This document shows, piece after piece, positions 7,740 through 15,950 of a DNA stretch of 21,898 nucleotides. Made by a program: the position numbers and the translations under genes. This stretch comes from Nemertoderma westbladi (Eukaryota > Xenacoelomorpha > Nemertodermatida > Nemertodermatidae), in assembly GCA_032718475.1 (NCBI GenBank), contig JAUCBJ010000217.1:1-21898 (forward strand). Reading direction: 5' to 3'. The notes under the pieces are model-generated. The model did not search any database and was not told the DNA's origin. It saw only the letters and a list, made by a program, of their open reading frames with translations. The number at the start of each line of letters is the position of its first letter. Within the stretch, counting starts at the first letter, position 1.

Positions 7740-8870
7740 ATGGATGATGGAAGGATTCCGTTGGGGAGCATAATCATTACAAACGATACTATCTGTTCAT
7801 TGCAGCTGAATGAAAACAATAAACAAGTTCATTCGGCCGTATCAGACTCAGTGGGGAAGAAAATTTAAGAAATCAAGAACAATCTTGCTAATGGCGAAAA
7901 AATTACTATCTTGGATATGATCTATAAGGTCTGCAAAGAGTCAGACAGCATAGTACTTAAACCTGATGCGGCACTCTCCCCTACTCATTCGATTACCAGC
8001 TCCAATTTGAACGGGCCTGCCGCTGTGACAAATGCTATTCAATGGGAGCAGTTGGCAAGTGCACTACTGCGTCAAATAACAAAGAAGCCAGCGGTCAACC
8101 ACTGTGAAAGTATTGAAGAAGACTCGAAGAATTCTGATGAAATGTCTGTTCTCGATTTACCCGACGAGCTGACAGTAGACAAACCACTTCCACGTGCAAC
8201 TATAAAAAAATTAAGAAATCGCACCCGCTTTGTAGAGCTGACAGAAGTAGCTAGCTTTGAAGACCTCAGAGACCGTCCTGGAAATAGCAAGTCGTCACCT
8301 AGGAGTACATCTACCGGAGGGCTTTTATCAGCGCTTCTTACCTTCGTACGATATAAATGCGCGCTATGGCCGGCTGATTCTGCCGGGATTCTCAATTATT
8401 ATTCTTCTCTCATGAGTCTAGCCCCCCATTACAGTTTTGAATACCTACAACGTGTAGATCGTGATCACCGACTGCGAGTAGAGGCCGGGTCGCAGTGGCA
8501 ACGTGAAATTCACAACAGGAAGGCTGCTTCAGAGGATTTTTTGTCTGTATGCAGGTGGTGCGACCACTGTCACTTTGGCCAATGTGTATCATCGGCCCAA
8601 GCGCAATCGTCGAATAATAAGCGTCCATACACGCACCACGCTGCAGGTGGTATCTTCAACGCAATACAGTGTCGATACTGCAAGAAACACGGGCATTCAT
8701 ATCAGTCCTGTTACAAAATAATGCGAAATGAAAACGCAGACACGGAAACATTTCGTGACAGCTCAAAATATCGCAACCAGCACCCAGAAAATCAGGGTTC
8801 ACATCCTCTACCAAAGATACAACAGAAAAAATTCCATGGGAATACATATCAGATTCAACAAGGTCAATAA
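7740..8870 (+). pseudogene. Gag-like protein of a DIRS/PAT-type retroelement, one early stop
   Basis: An ATG at 7740 starts MDDGRIPLGSIIITND. A TAA at 7866-7868 interrupts the frame, which then continues to 8870 (377 codons total). The middle part (about 8290-8480) reads LLSALLTFVRYKCALWP and LNYYSSLMSLAPHYSFEYL, like the helical core of DIRS-type Gag proteins that ends in an aromatic 'YDxxFR'-like segment (here YLQRVDRDHRLR). A zinc knuckle CRYCKKHGHSYQSC (CX2CX4HX4C, 8670-8711) follows, then a Gln/His/Lys-rich tail. Gag would package element RNA. Assignment to DIRS rather than another retroelement relies on this layout and the RT and recombinase genes downstream. Confidence 0.65.
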
Positions 8871-8930
8871 ACACTTCTATTAAACTCACCCATGAAGTTC
8901 CGAAGTTCACATTTTATATTAATCAAACAT
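8871..8930 (+). other. Short region after Gag, up to the LINE insertion
   Basis: About 60 bases after the Gag stop with no feature, ending at the ATT microsatellite that marks the 3' end of the inserted LINE. Confidence 0.3.
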
Positions 8931-8952
8931 ATTATTATTATTATTATTATTA
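8931..8952. repeat. (ATT)n microsatellite, LINE 3' tail
   Basis: Seven consecutive ATT units, on the minus strand (AAT/TAA)n, about 220 bp beyond the LINE stop codon. Interpreted as the LINE's simple-repeat tail. Confidence 0.7.
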
Positions 8953-9172
8953 ATTATCATCATACATATTATGTTTAAGATACATAATAGTACAGCTCCT
9001 AAGTAATTAAGTAATTAATGTAGGTAGCACAAACATAGAGAAAATTTATTAATTAATACAGTGCACGAAAAGATAATGTAAGCGGATGAGCTTAGCACAA
9101 CAACGCCTGTACCAAAAGAAATATGATTGTAAATATAAATATATGGCTATTTAACTTGAACCTATTAACGGC

Positions 9173-10672
9173 CTAACTAACACAAATATGTTTAAGAATA
9201 ACTTCAAGTTCCTCTTGCTCAAAACCAGGTACTTCAAGATTATTGTGGCGGCACTCAATAATCTCTCTACATGTGTCTACTAAGTTCACGTTTTCACTGT
9301 TTAAATACCACTTTTTATTAAAAATATCTGCACGAACAATAAAATTACTATCAAGATTACAATGATTATTAATACGTTTAAGATTTGCACCACTCACTGT
9401 CCTACAATCAAAAAATACCAAGTTCGCAAGGAAACGTATCGACGGTTTCTTGCTAAGAAGGACCGTATCCGAAAACTTTAAGAGACGACTACATAACATG
9501 GATGTTGGATACGGAAAATGTGCCAAACCTTCTACTATAAACCTATGGGTGTTGTACGGTAACTTAAACACAGTTCTAACATTAATATTCCAAGAACGAA
9601 TCAAACGTAGGCAACTTTCATCCCAAAGGTCCCACAAAGCACTCCCGTAAAAACTGGTTGCATAAATACGCTGCAATTCTAATAAACAGGACGGATGCGA
9701 GAATGAGAATTCTTGTCGTAGACACCCTAATTTTCCTATAAATTTACCACGTTTATTTAAAATATCCGAGTTACTTGTACCTTTATAATTAAAAATATTA
9801 CCTAAATGTATAGCTTCCTGTACCCATGGCAACCTAATGCCATCTACGGTAAGATTAATATTCGGTGGATTCCACCTATTAGCGAATGGAATGCATTTGG
9901 ATTTACTTTTATTTGGGTCAATATTGGTACTGAATTGCATTTTATATTCTTTGGCAAAACAACTGCAAATGTTAAGCATATACTGCAAGCCGCTAATAGA
10001 TGGACATAATAAAAAGATGTCATCCGCATAAACAACTACCCCAAAATATCTAGAACCAATATGACAACCAATGTTAGCATTACGTAAATATATAATGAGT
10101 TTATTTATAACAACACAAAATAACAATGGTGAAGCAACCGAGCCTTGTCGCACACCATTACTAATAGGAAACTCCCGGGAATCTGTCTTTCCCCAACGCA
10201 CAATGCATGACTGATTTCTATATATATATATTAGAGTACGAATAAATAACGGCGAAAGTCCATTACTAAGCAATTCTAAAAACAATGCGTGCCACTCCAC
10301 CAAATCGAAAGCTTTGGTAAGATCTAATAAACAACCAAAAACTGGTGTAGAGAACCGAGAGTAAAACGATATGCATTCTTTCGCAGCCCAGCTACACATA
10401 GAAGTACTGGAATCTGGTTGGAAACCAAATTGCAGCTCATCTAACTTAAGTGAATCACGTTGAGATATAATAACTACCCACTCAAAAATCTTTAATACTA
10501 AGGAAGACAATGCTATTGCTCTATAATTAGAGGATGAGGCACTATCTCCTAACTTATCTTTAATCAGTGGTATAATTGCAGATTTCAATAACAGCAAAGG
10601 AACGTAACCATGATATAAAAATGAGTTGAATAGAATACACAAATGGTCTGCCAATTCCGAGTTGTAATATAT
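9173..10672 (-). CDS. LINE reverse transcriptase, N-terminally truncated but open
   Basis: About 500 codons with no stop. RT blocks appear in order: NYRAIALSSLVLKIFEW, LQFGFQPDSSTSMC, LLDLTKAFDLVEWHALF, SNGVRQGSVASPLLFC and VVYADDIFLLCPS (YADD codons at 10018-10029), then a thumb/C-terminal region (SFYGSALWDLWDESC and later). This is a Jockey/CR1-like non-LTR polymerase that makes cDNA at the target site. The endonuclease and the start of RT are missing: upstream of ELADHLCILF the frame is only translated TA repeat (YTYIYIYY), so the ATG at 10783 is not the real start. The absence of stops marks it as younger than the decayed retroelement around it. It cannot encode a full, mobile protein. 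Confidence 0.8.
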   Translation of the reverse strand: MYYNSELADHLCILFNSFLYHGYVPLLLLKSAIIPLIKDKLGDSASSSNYRAIALSSLVLKIFEWVVIISQRDSLKLDELQFGFQPDSSTSMCSWAAKECISFYSRFSTPVFGCLLDLTKAFDLVEWHALFLELLSNGLSPLFIRTLIYIYRNQSCIVRWGKTDSREFPISNGVRQGSVASPLLFCVVINKLIIYLRNANIGCHIGSRYFGVVVYADDIFLLCPSISGLQYMLNICSCFAKEYKMQFSTNIDPNKSKSKCIPFANRWNPPNINLTVDGIRLPWVQEAIHLGNIFNYKGTSNSDILNKRGKFIGKLGCLRQEFSFSHPSCLLELQRIYATSFYGSALWDLWDESCLRLIRSWNINVRTVFKLPYNTHRFIVEGLAHFPYPTSMLCSRLLKFSDTVLLSKKPSIRFLANLVFFDCRTVSGANLKRINNHCNLDSNFIVRADIFNKKWYLNSENVNLVDTCREIIECRHNNLEVPGFEQEELEVILKHICVS

Positions 10673-10682
10673 ATATATATAT
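10664..10682. repeat. (TA)n microsatellite at the LINE truncation point
   Basis: TAATATATATATATATATAT-type run. LINE protein similarity ends at this run, and unrelated AT-rich sequence follows. Confidence 0.7.
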
Positions 10683-10689
10683 GTATATA

Positions 10690-10951
10690 CTTGCATTATC
10701 GGGGGCCAAATAATTAGTATGTACAATGTATGTACATATAAATGTGAAGTTTTTGCTTTGTTTGATTTTTTCACTACTTGCACGATGATATTATACAGTT
10801 ATAGGTACCAATACAGTATATTATATCCATTAATAGAGTTGATTTATATTCATCCACGCGATATATACGCATGTTTGTTTAGGCCAGTTATGTCAGTGGT
10901 GCATGATACTCATAAATATATTATATACAGTATATCGTATTATATATGAAG
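10690..10951. other. AT-rich spacer before the minisatellite
   Basis: No gene seen. It has several TATA/GTATATAC-type words and short palindromes (for example TATACAGTATATCG). It may be original retroelement sequence between Gag and RT, or flanking DNA. Confidence 0.35.
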
Positions 10952-11815
10952 ATGCAACAAAATATCGTTGCGGAATGCAACAAATTATAGTTGCGGGATG
11001 CAACAAATTATCGTTGCGGGATGCAACAAATTATCGTTGAGGGATGCAACAAATTATCGTTGCGGGATGCCACAAATTATCGTTGCAGGATGCAACAAAT
11101 TATAGTTGCGGGATGCAACAAATTATCGTTGCGGGATGCAACAAAATAGCGTTGCGGGATGCAACAAATTATCTTTGCGGGATGTAACAAATTATAGTTG
11201 TGGGATGCAACAAATTATCGTTGCGGGATGCAACAAAATAGCGTTGCGGGATGCAACAAATTATCGTTGCGGGATGCAACAAATTATCGTTGCGGGATGC
11301 AACAAATTATCGTTGCGGGATGCAACAAATTATCGTTGCGGGATGTAACAAATTATAGTTGTGGGATGCAACAAATTATCGTTGCGGGATGCAACAATTA
11401 TAGTTGCGGGATGCAACAAATTATCGTTGCGGGATGCAACAAAATATCGTTGCGGGATGCAACAAATTATCGTTGCGGAATGCAACAAATTATCGTTGCG
11501 GGATGCAACAAATTATCGTTGCGGGATGCAAAAAATTATCGTTGCGGGATGCAACAAATTATCGTTGCGGGATGTAACAAATTATAGTTGCGGGATGCAA
11601 CAAATTATCGTTGCGGGATGCAACAATTATAGTTGCGGGATGCAACAAATTATAGTTGCGGGATGCAACAAATTATCGTTGCGGGATGCAACAAATTATA
11701 GTTGCGGTATGCAACAAATTATCGTTGCGGGATGCAACAAATTATCGTTGCGGGATGCAACAAATTGGCGGTGTGGGATGGTACAAATAAACGTTTCAGA
11801 CTGCAACAAAATTTA
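10952..11815 (+). repeat. Minisatellite: about 37 tandem 23-bp units with hairpin potential
   Basis: Units begin ATGCAACAAATTATCG and end TTGCGGG. I count 36 clear units (start 10952, 10975, 10998 and so on) plus a degenerate one at 11778-11800 and a partial. Two units (11389 and 11618) are 22 bp. Across each unit junction, GTTGC-GGGAT-GCAAC can form a 5-bp stem with a 5-nt loop. Because 23 is not a multiple of 3 and the unit lacks stops in the plus frames, long open frames arise in all three; they are artefacts. Variants with GTAAC or TATAG recur in blocks, which shows higher-order duplication. Confidence 0.95.
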
Positions 11816-11892
11816 AAAGGTTATAAGTTGTACTTCTTTAGAGATGAACAGAACATATTTTAGGATTCTCAATCACCCGCTACATGGTGTAA
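11816..11892. other. Short spacer between minisatellite and duplication
   Basis: 77 bases with no recognised feature, ending at the palindrome where the 784-bp duplicated unit starts. Confidence 0.3.
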
Positions 11893-12676
11893 ACTAGGAA
11901 TAATTCCTAGAAAGAACTGATTTATTGGACAAATACCATCTACAAATTAAACCGAATTTGGAATCCATAAATTGAATAGTTAAAATTTCTAATGAATGAT
12001 ACGGCATACTGCACGTTTACATTAGTTAGAAATTAAGTGTTTAAACAGTAAGGTTCTTTGAAAAAGGGTATATAAATTAGGCATATTTTCAATAAGGGCG
12101 GCTTATTCTCAAACTATGAAACCACGCACGGTGGCTGGCGTAACCACTGCCAAACTCACTCACGAAGGAAGAATTCAGATAGCTCCACCAACAAATGAGT
12201 TCCTAAATTTAAAACTACTCCCTATGGATTTCATGATAGCATTACAACCTTCAACTCCAATTAACACGGAGAACTTGGAAGCGGATCTCATTAGAGTCGA
12301 CACGCTTGATGAAGTTATTATCCACACTCTGCTCACTGAACTCAGAGAAGGAGCCAGAGTAGGGTACAAAGGACCAAGAAATGTTCGCATATCTAGGAGG
12401 AACAATCGCAGCAGCGCCTTAGATCACGCCCAAGTAGTCGACAACATGTTAGTAGCTGAAATAGAAAATGGATACCTACAGGGCCCATTCATAAAACGCC
12501 CCCGTATCACTGAAAACGAGAGCTTAAATATAATTAATGCTCTAACACTCAGTTTAGTACCAAATAAAAAACCCAGACTTTGCGTAGACTGCACGAATGA
12601 TTCCAATGAGACTCTCAACAGTTATATCGATGATGATGATGCTACAGTAGAGTACACAAACGTTGAAAACATCGTA
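11893..12676 (+). repeat. 784-bp tandem duplication, unit 1
   Basis: Followed immediately by an almost identical unit at 12677-13460 (offset exactly 784). By eye I find only about four single-base differences. The unit starts with ACTAGGAATAATTCCTAG and ends ACATCGTA. It holds about 220 bp of leader plus the N-terminal part of the RT gene. Confidence 0.95.
11894..11910. repeat. 17-bp palindrome at the first duplication breakpoint
   Basis: CTAGGAATAATTCCTAG: 8-bp arms around a single A. It lies one base inside the start of unit 1. Confidence 0.85.
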
Positions 12677-12694
12677 ACTAGGAATAATTCCTAG
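12116..12694 (+). pseudogene. Truncated N-terminal copy of the DIRS-type RT gene
   Basis: ATG at 12116, then the same 187 codons as the start of the full RT copy at 12900, differing by one visible residue (M for K in LLPMDFMIAL). It is cut at the duplication junction and reads through six codons of junction sequence to a TAG. It contains the pre-catalytic part only (HTLLTELREGARVGYKGPR, LDHAQVVDNMLVAEIENGYL, KPRLCVDC), with no catalytic aspartates, so it cannot act as a polymerase. Confidence 0.85.
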
Positions 12695-13460
12695 AAAGAA
12701 CTGATTTATTGGACAAATACCATCTACAAATTAAACCGAATTTGGAATCCATAAATTGAATAGTTAAAATTTCTAATGAATGATACGGCATACTGCACGT
12801 TTACATTAGTTAGAAATTAAGTGTTTAAACAGTAAGGTTCTTTGAAAAAAGGTATATAAATTAGGCATATTTTCAATAAGGGTGGCTTATTCTCAAACTA
12901 TGAAACCACGCACGGTGGCTGGCGTAACCACTGCCAAACTCACTCACGAAGGAAGAATTCAGATAGCTCCACCAACAAATGAGTTCCTAAATTTAAAACT
13001 ACTCCCTATGGATTTCAAGATAGCATTACAACCTTCAACTCCAATTAACACGGAGAACTTGGAAGCGGATCTCATTAGAGTCGACACGCTTGATGAAGTT
13101 ATTATCCACACTCTGCTCACCGAACTCAGAGAAGGAGCCAGAGTAGGGTACAAAGGACCAAGAAATGTTCGCATATCTAGGAGGAACAATCGCAGCAGCG
13201 CCTTAGATCACGCCCAAGTAGTCGACAACATGTTAGTAGCTGAAATAGAAAATGGATACCTACAGGGCCCATTCATAAAACGCCCCCGTATCACTGAAAA
13301 CGAGAGCTTAAATATAATTAATGCTCTAACACTCAGTTTAGTACCAAATAAAAAACCCAGACTTTGCGTAGACTGCACGAATGATTCCAATGAGACTCTC
13401 AACAGTTATATCGATGATGATGATGCTACAGTAGAGTACACAAACGTTGAAAACATCGTA
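12677..13460 (+). repeat. 784-bp tandem duplication, unit 2
   Basis: Second copy; it flows into the rest of the RT gene at 13461, so this is the copy in continuous reading frame. Differences from unit 1 include AGGGCGGC/AGGGTGGC, TTCATGAT/TTCAAGAT and CTCACTGA/CTCACCGA. Confidence 0.95.
12678..12694. repeat. 17-bp palindrome at the duplication junction
   Basis: Same sequence as at 11894-11910, sitting at the join of units 1 and 2. The RT frame of unit 1 terminates inside it (TAG at 12692-12694). Confidence 0.85.
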
Positions 13461-14739
13461 AAAGGAATCATAGCCTGTGGAGAAAGTCCCTTAATAGGAA
13501 AAATAGATGTAAAGGATGCTTTTAAAACAATACCTATTTCTAAGTCGGACTGGAATTTATTTGGAATACGCTGGCGCGGTTTATTTTTCGTATATACAAG
13601 GTTGGTTTTTGGACTACGTATTGCAAGTCGTATTTATCAATATCACAGCACTGCTGTACGATTAGCCATAGAATCCTTCCTTGAACGAACAGAGTGTCCA
13701 CCTAATTACATAAACGACCTGGACACGATAAAATCCAAAGTGTATTGCAATGAGTTATGCCATTTGGATCATCTGCTCGATGACACGATAGTGACAACGA
13801 TAAACCACCAAGGCATTTCAGAGTTCATATTTAACACCATCATTAATAAGTTCAACCACTATGGAATTCCGCTCAACCAGCAACAAATTTAAACCAGCAA
13901 CAAAGCAGATTGTATTTGGTATTGGAATTGATACGGAAAACAAACGCTTTTATATCCCAGAAGACAAAAAAGAATGAGCCTTAGCAGAAATCGAGTTTTT
14001 ACGCAGTATTTCACCAGGTGTCTTCATTCCCAAGAAAAAAGTGCAAACAATAATAGGCAGGCTGTCATTTATAAGTAAAGCGGTCTGTGCGGGGAGAATA
14101 TTTCTTAGACATCTCATCGATTTAATCTGCGTTCCTCTCAATCAGCACAATGTACAAATAACACTCGAAATACAGGAAGATCTCAGATTCTGGACAGAAG
14201 CTATGGTTTGCATAGATGCCGGCGATGCACCTTTTCACATACCGTCAATAATATTACCTGCCACACATGAAATAGCTACGGATGCAACCCTATTTGCCGC
14301 GGGCGCAGTTTGCAGTCAGAGCTGGTTCGCTTTATTGTATCCGGAATGGCTTATACAGATTCGCAACAACATTGCAATAAAGGAACTTATTGCCCTAACT
14401 TTAGCAATAAGAATATGGGGATATCGTTTTAGTGGCTGCCGTTTATTAGTACATACAGACAACATGGGCAATATCGGTGCACTATCACGAGGCTCAAGCT
14501 CTAACAAGGTTATAATGACCCTCATACGATACCTATATTACTTATGCATGAAACAAGGACTGATGATATACATTAACTACATAAACACTCACGACAACAA
14601 AGCGCCCGATCTGCTCAGTCGACTAAAAATCGACCAATTCAAAGCTGAGTTTCCCAATGCAGATGACAACCCTACGGATGCAATGGGGGCATGGGCAGAA
14701 ATTTCAGAGCGTATTACACCAATGTATTCAGCTTTGTAG
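12900..14739 (+). pseudogene. DIRS/PAT-like reverse transcriptase-RNase H, frameshift and stop
   Basis: The start ATG at 12900 matches the one in the duplicate copy. The N-terminal part has GARVGYKGPR and KPRLCVDC. RT proper follows: GKIDVKDAFKTIPIS (catalytic Asp codon 13506), RGLFFVYTRLVFGLR, then the catalytic box as HLLDDTIV (13773-13784), with Leu in place of the usual Tyr or Phe. The frame ends at 13892 beside a duplicated AACCAGCAACAAA. A second frame continues (QIVFGIGID...), meets TGA at 13975, and runs to 14739. RNase H has its four acidic positions: ATDATLFAAG, IAIKELIALTLA, LLVHTDNMGN and KAPDLLSR. The order RT-RNase H with this N-terminus is characteristic of tyrosine-recombinase retroelements rather than LTR or LINE elements. 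It is inactive as it stands. Confidence 0.85.
13875..13906. repeat. Short direct duplication at the RT frameshift
   Basis: AACCAGCAACAAA occurs twice with TTTA between copies (17-bp period). The first RT frame stops inside it and the second emerges after it, so this small duplication probably contributed to the break. Confidence 0.7.
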
Positions 14740-15064
14740 CAGCGTCAGACATCATTGCATTTCAGAGGACACATTTTATAAATTGCAGGTATTATTATAT
14801 TAGTAACGTAGGAAGGGCCCCTCACATTAATGCTAGATTCGTTTCATATACATTTGTCATATCTTTTACATTGAGTACGGTGAATATTACCGTAAATATT
14901 TATTACAAATTATTTCATGTTTAATATCAGATATTATTACATATCGCGGTAATAAAGTTTATAATTAATACATATTCAACTCACAATAAAAAGGTCTACA
15001 ATAAGACAATAGTTCGTTTGTCAGTATTCAATGGGACAAAGTATACACAATTATACTTATACAC
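14740..15064. other. Convergent 3' region between RT-RNase H and recombinase
   Basis: About 325 AT-rich bases between the two genes' stop codons. It contains AATAAA on the plus strand at 14951-14956 and a reverse-complement AATAAA near 14898, plus the hairpin TACGGT-N7-ACCGTA at 14876-14894. Shared 3' processing for opposing transcripts is plausible but not shown. Confidence 0.4.
14876..14894. repeat. Small hairpin TACGGT-N7-ACCGTA
   Basis: Perfect 6-bp arms around GAATATT, located between the convergent genes. It could be chance in AT-rich DNA. Confidence 0.35.
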
Positions 15065-15950
15065 TTATACAGAAAGCAACCTTTGTGCACGTAGAATATC
15101 ATTATTATGTAGCCGCACATATATAAGGTAACAATCGCTAACCCATCGACCCATCTTCTTTATCACTCCTACAGGAACTCCACATTTAGCCGCCTCGGTA
15201 GCCAAGCCAGCACGAAGGCTGTGACTAGAATAGCCTGCACCTAAATGCTTATGCAGCACAGAGTTTACGATAGAGGAACTCAATGCAATTCCTTTGTGCG
15301 ACAAAAATAATGGGGAAGTGAATGGCGCAAACGTGTCCCTATAGCGTAGATAGCACTTCATAGCACGCAGAGGACAAAGGGCCATTGGTTCTTGCGACGG
15401 GGCATTCAGTTTTAACAGACGTAGTTTTCGTTTTATGTAGAGATATCACCAAATGATTTCTATAGCAGACAATATCTCTTCGGCATAGACCTGTTAACTC
15501 GGAAACTCATAGAGCACCATAAAATCCTAACAAAACATACGCCATTATATACTGCCCTTCTAACACAGGCATTGAAATATTGTTGGTAACATCTTTTTGA
15601 AAACGCAGTAACATTCCGGTTGTTACGGGAATGGATCGTCTCGTAGGAATTGCAACTGCATTTTTATAACCTCTGAGCAAGCGAGATATCACGTCAGCGT
15701 CAATACATTGAGCCACCTGGCGTGCTGCAGCCTCACTTCTTACAGCAGAGATCATACATCGCACAGTAACAATGCTATATGACTGTGAGTATAGATAAGC
15801 AACAAATCGCTCCAAAGTTTGATCGGTTATCGGTACAGGAGATAAACCTAACTTCACGCAGCACGCTAAGTACTTAGTCCACCATATACGATATTTTGAC
15901 CTCGTGGAATTCCGTAAGAATCCCACTCGCTTCAATTTGACACCATATAC
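15065..15950 (-). pseudogene. Tyrosine recombinase of a DIRS/PAT-like element, stop at the first catalytic Arg
   Basis: Read right to left. The core-binding part has STRSKYRIWWTKYLACC, LERFVAYLYSQSYSIVTV and ISRLLRGYKNAV. The catalytic part then begins LLGFYGAL-stop-VSELTGL. The TGA at 15507-15509 stands where the family has its first catalytic Arg (GLRxSEL), consistent with CGA to TGA. A frameshift near 15385-15400 moves the reading to the C-terminal frame with HSLRAG (His-X2-Arg), MGRWVSDC and the nucleophile segment CYLIYVR, ending at 15065. Such enzymes insert circular cDNA without target duplication. It is encoded opposite to the RT gene and converges on it. The right limit is set by the DDE-like gene; the ATG at 16109 lies in that other gene and is not the start. 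Confidence 0.8.

Larger units (their letters stand above)
8931..10680 (-). mobile_element. 5'-truncated non-LTR retrotransposon (LINE) copy
   Basis: The minus-strand unit contains an uninterrupted reverse-transcriptase ORF, about 220 bp of 3' UTR and a terminal (TAA)n microsatellite, read on the plus strand as (ATT)n at 8931-8952. Its 5' side stops abruptly in a (TA)n run at 10664-10682, right where the protein similarity begins. Short tandem 3' tails and 5' truncation are standard for CR1/Jockey/I-type LINEs. It separates the Gag gene from the minisatellite and RT gene. Target-site duplications are hidden by the AT-rich flanks. Confidence 0.75.

Noticed and set aside
9450-10031. Plus-strand frames inside the LINE
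   Set aside because: Antisense shadows of the reverse-transcriptase ORF.
10952-11815. CRISPR array
   Set aside because: There are no unique spacers, the whole 23-bp unit is repeated, the context is eukaryotic, and there are no cas genes.
11106-11816. Long plus-strand frames coding a periodic Cys/Asn/Gln-rich protein
   Set aside because: They are the 23-bp minisatellite read in three frames. The unit has no stop and a length not divisible by 3, so openness is automatic.
12175-13402. Minus-strand frames repeated in both 784-bp units
   Set aside because: Antisense of the RT N-terminal region; duplicated only because the unit is.
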